Below are positions 53,865-63,032 of a stretch of DNA of 64,000 nucleotides, piece by piece (position 1 is the first letter of the stretch; every line of letters begins with the position of its first letter). The translations under genes were made by a program, and so were the position numbers. The stretch lies in the NCBI GenBank assembly GCA_025612375.1, contig JAAXKN010000012.1:1-64000 (forward strand). The letters are read 5' to 3'. A model generated the notes under the pieces. That model ran no database searches. It had not been told where the DNA came from and saw only the letters and a list, made by a program, of their open reading frames with translations. Source of the DNA: Ignavibacteria bacterium (GTDB lineage: Bacteria > Bacteroidota > Ignavibacteria > Ignavibacteriales > SURF-24).

Positions 53865-53888
53865 AGGCCCGCTTTAGCGGGCCTTTCT
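53865..53888 (+). terminator. Intrinsic terminator after gatD
   Basis: 8-bp stem AGGCCCGC/GCGGGCCT with a TTTA loop, then TTCT. It lies 21 bases past the gatD stop; the T-run is short, so efficiency is uncertain. It may also act on the opposite strand, which reads into TTGTTTT. Confidence 0.7.
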
Positions 53889-53899
53889 CAATTGACTAG

Positions 53900-53958
53900 C
53901 CATGAGCTTTAGCTCGTGGTTTGATGCGCACCCACTCGCCCCGGAACTTTAGTCCCGG
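53900..53958. repeat. Two palindromes with TTTA loops
   Basis: CCATGAGC-TTTA-GCTCGTGG (53900-53919) and CCGGAAC-TTTA-GTCCCGG (53941-53958), each with one non-Watson-Crick pair, separated by 21 bases (TTGATGCGCACCC region). Both share the TTTA loop with the gatD terminator. They look like REP-type dispersed palindromes; the second partly precedes the stop of the Sel1 protein gene. Confidence 0.5.
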
Positions 53959-53963
53959 ATTTT

Positions 53964-55565
53964 CTATTTATTATCCTCAATAACAATAAACTCATTCTTT
54001 TTGGGACGGACTTCATCATACAATCTTTTGAGGGAACGGTACGCACCCTGACTCCCCCTCTGAGTCGAAACCCTGTAGAGATGAATTGCCTCAAGTCTGT
54101 TCTTCTTTACTCCCGTCCCCGTCTCATAACAGTAGGCTAATGCCATCTGTGCTAAAAGTGAACCCGAATCAGCGGCTTCTCTTAATACTTTAACCGATTC
54201 CGTGGAATCCTGATACGGGAAATGATCCTGCACATTTGCAATTGCAATCCTTACCTTCCCTTCGCTGCTTCCAAGATCCGAAGCCCGCTTCCAGATCGCT
54301 ATGGCCTTACTCTTATTCTGAAGAGTTAAATTACCCGAATAATAACAAAGCCCCATTTCTATAATTGCCGGAATATAGTTTTCATCTGCGGCATCCTTTA
54401 AGAGCTTTAAGGCTTCACTTTCCGGGACCTGGAAATTATAGCGCAAAGCTACAAGTCCAGCATAAGCAAACCGCGCCTCTGAATTCTTCTGGTCCAGCAG
54501 TACTTTTAATTTCCTGAAGAACTCGGGCTTCTGTATGAGGCTAAATAAAAGCTTCGGGGCACGCCTGGAGTCAAGGCGTATGGCTCTTATATACTGCACC
54601 GCAGCCTGAACAAGATCCCGTCTTACCCCAATCCCCTTTTCATAACAGCGCCCCAGCATTGTCTGTGCCTCAGGGCTCCCTGATTCTGCCGCATTCTCAA
54701 TTGTACTTATTACCGACAAATCAGGCAGGAACGTACTGTCGCTTAAAACAACATTCCCGAGGGCATACTTAAGCTCGTCGCTTCCTTCTCTTAAGACTTC
54801 CTTTAATAGCGTTACGTCGTCAATGCCTGAAAGCGAATCCTGCCTGAGATCCATATAGTTTATGCCGAGGGCGGGGTTGACTAATGTAACGGAATTTGGC
54901 TTCTGCTCAATTGCCTTGACCGATTTTATATCCACCGAATCCAGCCCGAATTCCATCCTGTACTTAAGCATCTCCTCCAGGACGTCAATGGCAGGCTTAT
55001 ACCCCTTATCGGCCGCTTTTTTGATGTATGTGAAAGCTTTCTTGTAATTTCTCGGCACTACAAGATTGTCCAGCATCATGAGCCCCAGAACATACTCCGC
55101 CTCAGGCATTTTGCCTTTTGCGGCTTTCTGAAAATTTTCGTAGGCTTTGAACGGGTTCCATTCCGTCCCCCAGCCGTTGTTCTGGAAAATGCCAAGGTTG
55201 TATTGTGCTTCGGGCAGGTTCTGCGCAGCTGCTTTTTTTGTCCACTGCACGCATTTTACGGTATCAGCCGGAAACCCCTGTCCTAAAAGATAGCGGATAC
55301 CAAGCTCATGCTGTGCCTTTGCGTTGCCGTCATTGGCTTCTTTGATAAGAAAATAGCTCTGCCAGAGTGCATAGGAGTCGCTTACGCGCTTAAAAAGGGT
55401 TGATGAATCCGGTACCTGATAGTCCTTGAAAACCGGACTGTTGGGATGAGGTTTCTGTTCCTTTTTCTGTTTTTGTTCCTGTTTCTGTCCAAAGACGGTT
55501 TGCCCAAAGGCTAAAAAAACGAACAAACAAGCGAAGCTGAAAAGATATTTAATTTTTGCTGGCAG
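53964..55565 (-). CDS. Exported Sel1-repeat protein, probable non-ATG start
   Basis: About 533 residues with many Sel1-like repeats, for example AQHELGIRYLLGQGFPAD, AQYNLGIFQNNGWGTEW, AQTMLGRCYEKGIGVRRD and AQMALAYCYETGTGVKKN, which form a solenoid for protein binding. No ATG lies near the N-terminus. TTG 55526 gives a signal sequence without basic residues. CTG 55565 gives MPAKIKYLFSF..., a better signal peptide, with AAAAGGG about ten bases upstream; an in-frame TAA lies five codons above it. The mature protein begins near VFGQ. Periplasmic or surface function unknown. Confidence 0.75.
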   Translation of the reverse strand: MPAKIKYLFSFACLFVFLAFGQTVFGQKQEQKQKKEQKPHPNSPVFKDYQVPDSSTLFKRVSDSYALWQSYFLIKEANDGNAKAQHELGIRYLLGQGFPADTVKCVQWTKKAAAQNLPEAQYNLGIFQNNGWGTEWNPFKAYENFQKAAKGKMPEAEYVLGLMMLDNLVVPRNYKKAFTYIKKAADKGYKPAIDVLEEMLKYRMEFGLDSVDIKSVKAIEQKPNSVTLVNPALGINYMDLRQDSLSGIDDVTLLKEVLREGSDELKYALGNVVLSDSTFLPDLSVISTIENAAESGSPEAQTMLGRCYEKGIGVRRDLVQAAVQYIRAIRLDSRRAPKLLFSLIQKPEFFRKLKVLLDQKNSEARFAYAGLVALRYNFQVPESEALKLLKDAADENYIPAIIEMGLCYYSGNLTLQNKSKAIAIWKRASDLGSSEGKVRIAIANVQDHFPYQDSTESVKVLREAADSGSLLAQMALAYCYETGTGVKKNRLEAIHLYRVSTQRGSQGAYRSLKRLYDEVRPKKNEFIVIEDNK

Positions 55566-55714
55566 AGTATTGTTTCCCTTTTACATTTTAACACACATAA
55601 ATACCTAAAACAAAACATAAATTCAATGAAGAACCCGTTCCTTTTGTTTCCGGTATTTTTCCTGTTTTTCTTCTTCTTTATACCTGCCAGCCCGGCGTTT
55701 GTTCCTTGGTATGC

Positions 55715-56236
55715 CTATTTATCCCGCTTCTTCGATTTTAATGAACCGATAAGATAAACATATCCGCTGAGTACAAACATCGTAATTACCTGCAGATAAA
55801 TGGGAGTTGTAACCAGTTCCGAATCCATAATTCCGAGCAGAATAAAGGTATACTTTAAGGCATAATAGAATATTTTGCCAATTCCAATTGCAAAAAGAGC
55901 TGAGTAAAATCCGTTAAACTTTTTGCTGAATTCATAAAAAAGCCAGACGTTCAGGCCCATTTCAGCCGTCAGAAGAATTGACTTTTCCACCGAGGGATGA
56001 CTTGAAATAAGAAAAGAGAACAGCGGGAGCGAAAAAGCAATGAAAAAGCTGTTTAATTTACCTGAATGCGCCATGGAGAGAATGAGCATGATCCTCATCG
56101 GTTCAAGCAGGTAAAAAGGAATGCTGAACATGTGCGAAATGGTCGGCACAAAATATATAAAGGCTAGCGCAATTATGTCCAGAAGAACACTTTTAATACC
56201 TTCTTTGGTTTTTACTAAGGCAAGAATATTTTCCAT
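55715..56236 (-). CDS. Hypothetical integral membrane protein
   Basis: 173 residues with about five hydrophobic segments (roughly 17-37, 45-60, 62-80, 105-128 and 143-163) and a basic C-terminus SLKSKKRDK. The compact five-helix shape recalls ECF-type substrate-binding membrane proteins, but no signature motif was seen. It stands alone on the minus strand upstream of the Sel1 gene with about 150 bases between. Confidence 0.65.
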   Translation of the reverse strand: MENILALVKTKEGIKSVLLDIIALAFIYFVPTISHMFSIPFYLLEPMRIMLILSMAHSGKLNSFFIAFSLPLFSFLISSHPSVEKSILLTAEMGLNVWLFYEFSKKFNGFYSALFAIGIGKIFYYALKYTFILLGIMDSELVTTPIYLQVITMFVLSGYVYLIGSLKSKKRDK

Positions 56237-56451
56237 ATGTTTCCCCGTTACTTAAAGGTTATCCTGTTACATCAGCTTTTTCTGATAAGTGAATATAATA
56301 TTTTTTTCTTTTTTTATAAATTAAATTGTAATTTTTATGGGGGAAATTTAAGGCACCCATCCTTATATTTCACTTTCATTAATCCATTTTTCTATTAAAT
56401 TAGGTTTCATCTTCAAAAACCATATTCCATAAATAAAAGCGGACGGATAGG

Positions 56452-57381
56452 ATGGATAGAAGAGATTTTATTAAGAAAACTTTTGCAGCCTCGGCCCTGG
56501 CAGCAGCCGGCACTACACTCCCCTTTGGACAGAAGAGTAACCTCTGGGCTCTGGGCTCAGGCCTCATGCAGAACCCTTATGATATGGTGGCAATTAAGGG
56601 CGGGGAACCCGACGTTATGTTCGATAAGGCTATAGCTTCTCTTGGCGGCATGAGCAAGTTTGTAAAGAAAGGACAGACTGTAGTCGTTAAACCGAATATC
56701 GGATGGGATGTGACTCCTGAAAAAGGAGCTAATACAAACCCCAAACTCGTAAGAAGAATCGTTCAGCACTGCTTTAACGCTGGCGCAAAGGAAGTTTTTG
56801 TTTTTGACCATACATGCGACACCTGGACCAACTGCTACTCCAACAGCGGCATTGAACGCGCTGCAAAAGACGCCGGAGCAAAGGTTGTCTCTGCTGCAAA
56901 TGAAGGCTATTACCAACAGGTTAAAATTAAAAACGGCAAGAGACTTACTAACGCAAAAATCCATGAACTCATATTAAGCTCAAACGTATTCATTAACGTC
57001 CCTATACTTAAAAACCACGGCGGAGCTAAAATTACCGCTTCAATGAAAAACCTCATGGGAATTATATGGGACAGGGAGTTCATGCACAAAAACGATCTCC
57101 ACCAGACAATTGCCGACCTGGCAAGCTTCCGCAAGCCTGACCTGAACGTTGTGGACGCATACTATGTAATGAAAAATCACGGCCCGAGAGGCGTATCCAA
57201 AGAAGACGTTGTTACCATGAAGTCGCAGATCGTCTCAACTGATATCGTGGCATCCGATGCAGCAGCAATAAAGCTCTTCGGCATGGATCCCGAAAGCATA
57301 GACTACCTGAAGCATGCATCAGATATGAGGCTCGGAAGAAAGGATTTAAATAAGCTTAATATTAACAGAATCAAAATTTAA
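56452..57381 (+). CDS. Tat-exported DUF362 protein
   Basis: 309 residues. The N-terminus MDRRDFIKKTFAASALAAAGTTLP is a twin-arginine signal (RRDFIK). The body is DUF362: VVVKPNIGWDV, TNPKLVRRIVQHCFNAGAKEV, VPILKNHGGAKITASMKNLMG and VSTDIVASDAAAIKLFG. Family members often carry Fe-S clusters, but here few cysteines are present, so the electron-transfer part may be the next gene. Ends 17 bases before the polyferredoxin gene, strongly suggesting a shared envelope redox role. Confidence 0.9.
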   Translation: MDRRDFIKKTFAASALAAAGTTLPFGQKSNLWALGSGLMQNPYDMVAIKGGEPDVMFDKAIASLGGMSKFVKKGQTVVVKPNIGWDVTPEKGANTNPKLVRRIVQHCFNAGAKEVFVFDHTCDTWTNCYSNSGIERAAKDAGAKVVSAANEGYYQQVKIKNGKRLTNAKIHELILSSNVFINVPILKNHGGAKITASMKNLMGIIWDREFMHKNDLHQTIADLASFRKPDLNVVDAYYVMKNHGPRGVSKEDVVTMKSQIVSTDIVASDAAAIKLFGMDPESIDYLKHASDMRLGRKDLNKLNINRIKI

Positions 57382-57398
57382 TTGCGAGATTTAAGTTC

Positions 57399-58976
57399 AT
57401 GTTACTTGCCCGGTTAAAGAAAATCAGGATCGCTGTTTCCATCTTATTTTTTCTTTTTACAGCAGTTTTATTTCTGGATTTTAAGAGTTACATCCCCATA
57501 ACTGCACATAAGTATATCCTTTATGTGCAGTTTGTGCCTTCCCTGCTGAAGTTTGTAAATGTTCTAAGCATTGCTGCGGCAGGCTTTATATTCATTATTA
57601 TACTTACTCTTTTGTTCGGAAGGGTCTACTGCTCAACAATATGCCCTCTCGGCACGCTGCAGGATATTGCAATATATATAACCCGGAAATTCAGGAAGAA
57701 AAAGAAAAACCGCTTCCGCTACCTGAGGCCCCAAAACCTCCTGAGATACAGCCTGCTGGCACTCGCAGTAATACCGGTATTATTCGGAAGCATGTTTGTC
57801 CTTGATCTTCTTGATCCTTACAGCAACTTCGGGAAAATAAACTCAAACCTCTTAAGGCCCGTTCTCGTGTTCTTAAATAACTCGGCCGCCTACACTCTGG
57901 AGAGCTTTAAGAACTATTCACTTTATCCATTTGAGCTTAGAACAATAAGCCTTCTTGGAGCAGGTTTCTCAGTCCTCTTCCTGGCTTTCGTCCTCTGGAT
58001 GTCTGTAGCTAAAGGAAGGCTTTACTGCAACTCCGTCTGCCCTGTTGGAACGCTTCTTGGACTTATCTCCAGGTTTTCAATCTTTAAGATTGCGATAGAC
58101 CAGACTAAGTGCAAAGGCTGCGGAATATGCGAAAGGACCTGCAAATCGGGATGCATTGATAACAAGACCCGCTCAGTCGATTTCTCAAGATGCGTAAGCT
58201 GCTTTAACTGCTTTAACGTCTGCCCGAGCGAGGGCCTCACTTATGAAAAACCCTCAAAAGAAAAAGAGACTGTAGACTTAAAAGAAACCGACACAAAAAA
58301 GCGTGAGTTTATCTTTAAGACTTCGGCTTACCTTGTGGGCTTAAGCGGTCTGGCTTTTATGCAGCAGAAAAAGGTTATAAAAAGCTATAAGAAAAATTCA
58401 GTCCCCACTTTTAAGCAAAATCCCCTTACCCCTCCGGGCTCCAGGGGCATTGATCACTTTACAAGCACGTGCACTGCATGCCACCTTTGCGTAAGCGCAT
58501 GCCCGGCACAGGTGCTTCAGCCCGCGTATCTTGAATACGGGCTTAGAGGAATGATGCAGCCTCATATGGATTACATGACCAGCTTCTGCCAATATGAATG
58601 CACAATCTGCACCGATGTCTGCCCCAACGGCGCAATACTGCCATTGACTCTGGAAACAAAGAAACTGACTCAGCTTGGGAAGGTTAAGTTTGTCAAGGAC
58701 GACTGTATAGTTAAAACAGAAAACACCGACTGCGGAGCCTGCTCGGAGCACTGCCCTACAAAGGCGGTCAACATGGTTCCATACAAAGGGAAGCTATCAA
58801 TTCCGGAAGTAAAAGACGAGTACTGCATCGGATGCGGAGCCTGTGAATATGCATGTCCGGCCAGGCCGTACAAGGCAATTTACGTGGAAGGAAACCCAAA
58901 GCACCTCATAGCCAAAAAGCCAGAAGTCAAAAAGATTGATCAAAAGGTGGATTACAAGGAAGATTTCCCGTTCTAG
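57399..58976 (+). CDS. Membrane-bound polyferredoxin (NapH/CcoG-like)
   Basis: 525 residues. Four to five membrane segments (about 12-30, 42-75, 110-135, 185-205) contain two CxxxCP motifs at helix ends, CSTICPLGTLQD and CNSVCPVGTLLG, as in NapH-like proteins. Soluble parts carry several cluster motifs: CKGCGICERTC, CVSCFNCFNVCP, CTACHLCVSACP, CTICTDVCP, CGACSEHCP and CIGCGACEYACP. It can pass electrons across or along the membrane. With the DUF362 protein it forms a two-gene unit; partner substrate unknown. A terminator follows. Confidence 0.9.
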   Translation: MLLARLKKIRIAVSILFFLFTAVLFLDFKSYIPITAHKYILYVQFVPSLLKFVNVLSIAAAGFIFIIILTLLFGRVYCSTICPLGTLQDIAIYITRKFRKKKKNRFRYLRPQNLLRYSLLALAVIPVLFGSMFVLDLLDPYSNFGKINSNLLRPVLVFLNNSAAYTLESFKNYSLYPFELRTISLLGAGFSVLFLAFVLWMSVAKGRLYCNSVCPVGTLLGLISRFSIFKIAIDQTKCKGCGICERTCKSGCIDNKTRSVDFSRCVSCFNCFNVCPSEGLTYEKPSKEKETVDLKETDTKKREFIFKTSAYLVGLSGLAFMQQKKVIKSYKKNSVPTFKQNPLTPPGSRGIDHFTSTCTACHLCVSACPAQVLQPAYLEYGLRGMMQPHMDYMTSFCQYECTICTDVCPNGAILPLTLETKKLTQLGKVKFVKDDCIVKTENTDCGACSEHCPTKAVNMVPYKGKLSIPEVKDEYCIGCGACEYACPARPYKAIYVEGNPKHLIAKKPEVKKIDQKVDYKEDFPF

Positions 58977-58983
58977 ATTTGAG

Positions 58984-59014
58984 AATATGCCCGCCAGAGG
59001 CGGGCATATTTTGT
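58984..59014 (+). terminator. Terminator between convergent genes
   Basis: 12-bp perfect stem AATATGCCCGCC/GGCGGGCATATT with a 3-base loop, followed by TTG. It lies between the polyferredoxin stop and the GH5 stop. The stem's own A/T ends supply short U-runs in both directions, so it can act on both. Confidence 0.75.
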
Positions 59015-59016
59015 AA

Positions 59017-60087
59017 TTATACCCCTGTCGGAATAAGCGCGCTTAAAAGGAGCTGGTTCCACTGCTGCTTAGCCTGATCGTACACCCCGAACCCTGAACA
59101 GAACTCCCAATAAGACCAGCTGAATCCCCTCTGCTCTGCCTGACGCGAAATGTAATATGTCCACTGCGCGCGCGATTCGATATCGGCTTTATTGTACGCC
59201 CCGAATTCACCTATATAAACCGGACGGTTATTTGCTTTCGACCAGATCAAAAGCTGATCCATGTCTTTTGCCACTGCCTGCTTTTCAACTTCAGTCGCAC
59301 TCCACGTTGTCCCCAGCCACAAGTCGCTTCCAAGGACCCACTCGGCTCCCTGGTGCGTAAATATAAACGGGTCGTAGTAGTGAACCGTCGCAATTACATT
59401 CTTTTCCTCGGCCGGAATTGCCAGACTGCCTATAGATCCTACGCTGTTCCAGTCCGGCCCCCCAACAATCAGCGTCCTGTATGGGTTCTTTTCCCTTATT
59501 GCACTTATTGCGTCTTTCAAATAAGCATTCCAAACCTCCGGCGTCAGGTTTCCATTGGGTTCATTCAAAACTTCAAAGAAAAGATCGGCCGAATAGTCAA
59601 CATAATGCTCTGAAATCTGGCGCCAGAGCGAAATAAACCGGTCCTTATTTGCCGTGGGTGCATCTATCAACTCATCATAATGATGCATATCAAGCACAAC
59701 TGCAAGCCCTCTTGAAAGGGCCTCGTCAATAATTACGTCCACTCTCTTAAAGAAATCAGGACTTATCTCATACGGGGCTTTATCTGAGGCGTGGCCCGAC
59801 CATTTTACAGGAAGGCGGACCGAACTGAATCCTTTTTCTTTTATCAGCTTAAAGAATTCTTCCTTAACCGTAACTCCCCATTCTCCTTCATTTGGGGCTT
59901 CCAGGGAATTGCCGATGTTTATTCCCCTGCCGAGTTTTTTATTCTGCTCAAAAGGATCAAGCGGCTGCGTAATGCCTTCCTTCTTGGGTTCCAGTATTCC
60001 ATCTGAACTGCCGGAACATCCGCTGTATGTAATTAATAGTATGACTGAGAAAATAATAAAATAGAAATTTCTTCTGTTATAAATCAT
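59017..60087 (-). CDS. GH5-family glycoside hydrolase lipoprotein
   Basis: 356 residues. The signal ends in the lipobox YSGC (Cys24), so it is a lipoprotein. The catalytic domain is a GH5 barrel: RGINIGNSLEAP, VRLPVKWSGHA, VVLDMHHYDE, the acid/base Glu176 in FEVLNEPNG and the nucleophile Glu294 in YIGEFGAY. It hydrolyses a beta-linked glucan or mannan; the exact substrate is not deducible. No sorting domain, so it stays membrane-attached. Confidence 0.93.
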   Translation of the reverse strand: MIYNRRNFYFIIFSVILLITYSGCSGSSDGILEPKKEGITQPLDPFEQNKKLGRGINIGNSLEAPNEGEWGVTVKEEFFKLIKEKGFSSVRLPVKWSGHASDKAPYEISPDFFKRVDVIIDEALSRGLAVVLDMHHYDELIDAPTANKDRFISLWRQISEHYVDYSADLFFEVLNEPNGNLTPEVWNAYLKDAISAIREKNPYRTLIVGGPDWNSVGSIGSLAIPAEEKNVIATVHYYDPFIFTHQGAEWVLGSDLWLGTTWSATEVEKQAVAKDMDQLLIWSKANNRPVYIGEFGAYNKADIESRAQWTYYISRQAEQRGFSWSYWEFCSGFGVYDQAKQQWNQLLLSALIPTGV

Positions 60088-60250
60088 AGCGGCTCTTCAG
60101 GTTTAGTTTTAACTGCACTGCAAATTCAGTATCTGCAGGATTAGAATTTTGCAAATTTAATATTAAATGCAGCATAATCAAAACCTAAAACCTGAGGAGC
60201 ACTATGGAAAAATCAGTACTCTTTTTTATTTGTAAATATTATCCTTTTTT

Positions 60251-60700
60251 TTACTGCTTTGTAAACTCCAGCAAAGCGTCAAACGGGTTGTTGTTTGCAT
60301 CAGTTAATGTCTGCTTTGTAGTAAATTTATTTCCAGTCATCGTAATATCTACAGTCGTCTTCTCCCCGTTGGTGTTTGTCAGGTTCACTACCCCGTTACT
60401 GTATGTATATGTTCCGCTTTCTGTTGTAGTACCCATACTGTCCACCTGGGTTATTGTAGCGGTGTTATCGTTCCTGAATTCCATTGTAATTGAAAGCCCC
60501 AGCTGCTGGGGTGTAAATGAAGTCTTAGAACCATCCTGATTCGTTACCATCACATTGCTTAAGAGCCATTTACCAACTATCGGACTTGAAGAAGTTACCG
60601 GACTGGCAGGGTTATTGTTATCTTTTTTGCATCCCGAATATATGACTAAAGACATCAGAACAAGAATATACATAAAACCGGCCTTATATCTTAAAAACAT
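60251..60700 (-). CDS. Lipocalin-like lipoprotein
   Basis: 149 residues. Lipobox YSGC places the lipidated Cys at about 24, followed by a polar linker KKDNNNPASPVTSSSP. The domain (about 40-149) begins IVGKWLLSNVMVT and has alternating strands typical of lipocalin_5-like small beta barrels in this phylum. AGGAGG precedes the ATG, one of the clearest ribosome-binding sites in the window. Ligand unknown. The flanks 60088-60250 and 60701-60842 show nothing recognisable. Confidence 0.75.
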   Translation of the reverse strand: MFLRYKAGFMYILVLMSLVIYSGCKKDNNNPASPVTSSSPIVGKWLLSNVMVTNQDGSKTSFTPQQLGLSITMEFRNDNTATITQVDSMGTTTESGTYTYSNGVVNLTNTNGEKTTVDITMTGNKFTTKQTLTDANNNPFDALLEFTKQ

Positions 60701-60842
60701 ACTATATCTCCTCCTAAGAAGTTAATTTTGGTGTGTGATTATTTTTCAGGAAAGTAGCTGATAATAAACGATAGGTAAAATGGAAAACTAATTCAAAGGC
60801 AAAAAGCCTGCATTATCCGCAGACTGAATCAAATTTGTGTAG

Positions 60843-60875
60843 GGGCGAGCGGCGCTCGCCCAAATAAAAATTGGG
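60843..60875. repeat. REP-like palindrome
   Basis: Perfect 8-bp inverted repeat GGGCGAGC/GCTCGCCC with a GGC loop, then a second weak pair CCCAA/TTGGG. No U-run follows on either strand. It lies 25 bases from the stop of the DUF6483-like gene and resembles dispersed palindromic elements. Confidence 0.55.
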
Positions 60876-60900
60876 TGTAATGCAAGGAACTGATGTTTGT

Positions 60901-61572
60901 TTAAAGGTGGTCTTTCTTAAGAAGAATTGTTACCCTGTTCAACCCTTCCAGCACCTCCTCTTTGGGCAGATTCCCTTTCCTGAGCTCCTCTTCCGGCTTT
61001 TCCATCAGCCTGAGGTAAAACTTTTCTGCTTTCTGCAGATAACCCGGCTCACCCGTCTCCGTAAGCTCAAAAAGGACGTCTTCGGCATCGGCAAAGCGCC
61101 CCTGAATCTCATAATAGCGTATGAGCTTTTCTGCAATTTCAGGCGGGATCTGAAAGCCTGAGACTCTTTCAAGCACACTTTCAGTGTCCTTTACAAAACG
61201 GTCCGTCATCAGCTCGTCTTTATTAATTAAAGCCTCAAGGAATAAACTTAATGAGTCAAAATAGACAAGAACCGACTCCTCGTTCCCTTCGCCATGAATC
61301 ATCTCATCTATTGCGGCCTCCTCTTTCAGAAGCTCAGCTATCATCAGGCATCTTTCATACTGCGTAGAGCCCGTTATCTTCAGAAAATTTATTATCTCCA
61401 CGTCGGACATTGAGCGGATCAGGTCGGGATCGAGCCCGAGCATATTTGGATAAGCCTGACGTATGAGTTCTTTAGCCTCGTCCAGATTTTTAGCTCCCTT
61501 GCTGAAAAGTATCTTACTTAGCACCTGTGTAAGCTGCTCAATAAGCCTTAAAATATAGTCCCTTTCAAACAT
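60901..61572 (-). CDS. DUF6483-like hypothetical protein
   Basis: 223 residues, soluble, mostly helical. The N-terminus MFERDYILRLIEQLTQVLSKIL resembles the DUF6483 opening. The middle holds a helix-rich region with LDPDLIRSMSDVEIINFLK, and the C-terminal 80 residues look TPR-like (LIRYYEIQGRFADAEDVLFELTE). No catalytic motif, no signal peptide. Function unknown. Confidence 0.65.
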   Translation of the reverse strand: MFERDYILRLIEQLTQVLSKILFSKGAKNLDEAKELIRQAYPNMLGLDPDLIRSMSDVEIINFLKITGSTQYERCLMIAELLKEEAAIDEMIHGEGNEESVLVYFDSLSLFLEALINKDELMTDRFVKDTESVLERVSGFQIPPEIAEKLIRYYEIQGRFADAEDVLFELTETGEPGYLQKAEKFYLRLMEKPEEELRKGNLPKEEVLEGLNRVTILLKKDHL

Positions 61573-61669
61573 CTGTGATCCCTGTAAAAATGTATCCTTA
61601 AATTAATTACAACAATGTAATTCCACAAGCCCGCAATTTCTTTAATTCCCTTCTTCTACTTTTTAATTT

Positions 61670-62899
61670 TTAATTGCCCCTCAGGGTGATCACCGTAATC
61701 TCCGGCGTTGAATTATACCTGAATGGAACAATAGACATACCAAGGCCCCGCGTTACAACCATAAGCATATTGCCTATGTGAAAGTCCCCTTTTACATAGG
61801 GAGTTTCAAACTGCGTAAAGGTAAAGTTATGAAACGGAAAAAGAAACGTAATCTGCCCTCCGTGCGTGTGCCCGGCCAAAAGCAGGTCGTAATGCTCCTC
61901 CGCTGCCCTGTCAATTAAATACTGGCTCGGCTGGTGCGTAAGCAGTATTCTTATGCTGCTGTGGTTAAGGTCAGTAAGCCTGTCCAGAAGATCAACACCT
62001 ATCCTCCCCACATAAGTGCTTGTAACGAAGGTAACGCCTATAGCGGCATTTCCAACGTTGAAAATCTTATTTTGATTGTCCAGCATATCCACCTTCTTTT
62101 CTTTTAAGGCGGTAGACACCTCCCTGAGGCTTCTGGCATTATCGTTTCTGTATGCCCAGTTATCGTGGTCGCCCACACAGGAGTAAACGCCCAGGCGCGA
62201 CCTGATATCCCCCAAGTACTCGGCTGCAAGGTTAATATAGTCGGGTGAGCTTGTAATTACGTCGCCGCCAACAAGAACAAGATCGGGCTTTGTTTCGTTT
62301 ACCCTTTCAATGTACCTTCCAAGCCTTTTTTTATTAGTATAAGGGTCGGCTTGTGTATCTGAAATAAATGTGATCCTGAAATTCTTCAGGCTCTCCGGAA
62401 GCCCCGCTTTCTTAAGTTCCACATGCCTTACTTCAATTGTATTGAAGTCGTAAATAATTCTTGCAGGAACATAAATGATAAATGCCGCCGTAATTGCGGC
62501 AGTAATCCATGCAGCATAAAGCCGCGCCCTTTCCCTCTGTTTTCTTATAAAAGGGTAGATTATAAGCCTCAGCAGGTCAATGGGAAGAATAATGAAAAGC
62601 GACTGGACAACAATAAGTTCCAGTATTATAAAGGGAAAGAAGATGAAGTAATCAAAAAGCCCTCCCTGCGGCTGGGAGTAAGGCCTGCCGTTTGTAAGCT
62701 GTATTATTATGAGGTTCAGAATCAGGTATAAAGGGAATAAATTCAAAAGGATAAGAAATATCAGGCTTCCTGTTTTAATCCTGTTTTTGCCTGCGGCTCC
62801 AAGTATCGTTCTTAATGACGAAGTAATCCTTTTATAAAAATAAATTTCCAGTACTATAAAAAGCAGCACGGCTAAAATGATCCGCAAAATAAAACCCAT
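61670..62899 (-). CDS. Membrane metallophosphoesterase (copy 1)
   Basis: 409 residues. Four N-terminal membrane segments (about 4-20, 45-70, 82-110, 130-150) precede a calcineurin-like phosphoesterase domain: ISDTQAD, LVGGDVIT, VGDHDNW, LTHQPS and AGHTHGGQ. The first motif has DxQ where DxH is usual, and the GNH(D/E) motif reads GDHD, a change also present in the neighbouring copy. The domain should face outside the membrane, as in YkuE-type enzymes. Substrate unknown, perhaps a lipid or nucleotide phosphoester. Confidence 0.88.
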   Translation of the reverse strand: MGFILRIILAVLLFIVLEIYFYKRITSSLRTILGAAGKNRIKTGSLIFLILLNLFPLYLILNLIIIQLTNGRPYSQPQGGLFDYFIFFPFIILELIVVQSLFIILPIDLLRLIIYPFIRKQRERARLYAAWITAAITAAFIIYVPARIIYDFNTIEVRHVELKKAGLPESLKNFRITFISDTQADPYTNKKRLGRYIERVNETKPDLVLVGGDVITSSPDYINLAAEYLGDIRSRLGVYSCVGDHDNWAYRNDNARSLREVSTALKEKKVDMLDNQNKIFNVGNAAIGVTFVTSTYVGRIGVDLLDRLTDLNHSSIRILLTHQPSQYLIDRAAEEHYDLLLAGHTHGGQITFLFPFHNFTFTQFETPYVKGDFHIGNMLMVVTRGLGMSIVPFRYNSTPEITVITLRGN

Positions 62900-62940
62900 A
62901 ACTAAATCTGCTTAAAAGTTAAAAGAGTATGTATTAAAAC

Positions 62941-62961
62941 GCCTGAAGTAAATCTTCAGGC
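62941..62961. other. Hairpin between the two metallophosphoesterase genes
   Basis: Perfect 8-bp inverted repeat GCCTGAAG/CTTCAGGC with a TAAAT loop. On the minus strand it is followed by GTTTTAA, so it may end transcription from copy 2 or lie in the leader of copy 1, whose ATG is 42 bases away. Confidence 0.55.
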
Positions 62962-63032
62962 ATCCATAACTAACAAAATTTAAGCTATTTTAGTTTTATA
63001 TTAAAGCCTATGTAATAGAATTCTTTAAAAAC

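Noticed and set aside
55626-55757. 43-codon plus-strand frame with a hydrophobic Phe-rich stretch
   Set aside because: No ribosome-binding site, overlaps the 3' end of the membrane protein gene on the other strand, and the Phe-rich composition fits T-rich non-coding DNA.
60204-60539. 111-codon plus-strand frame
   Set aside because: It is antisense to the lipocalin-like lipoprotein, which has a lipobox and a strong ribosome-binding site.
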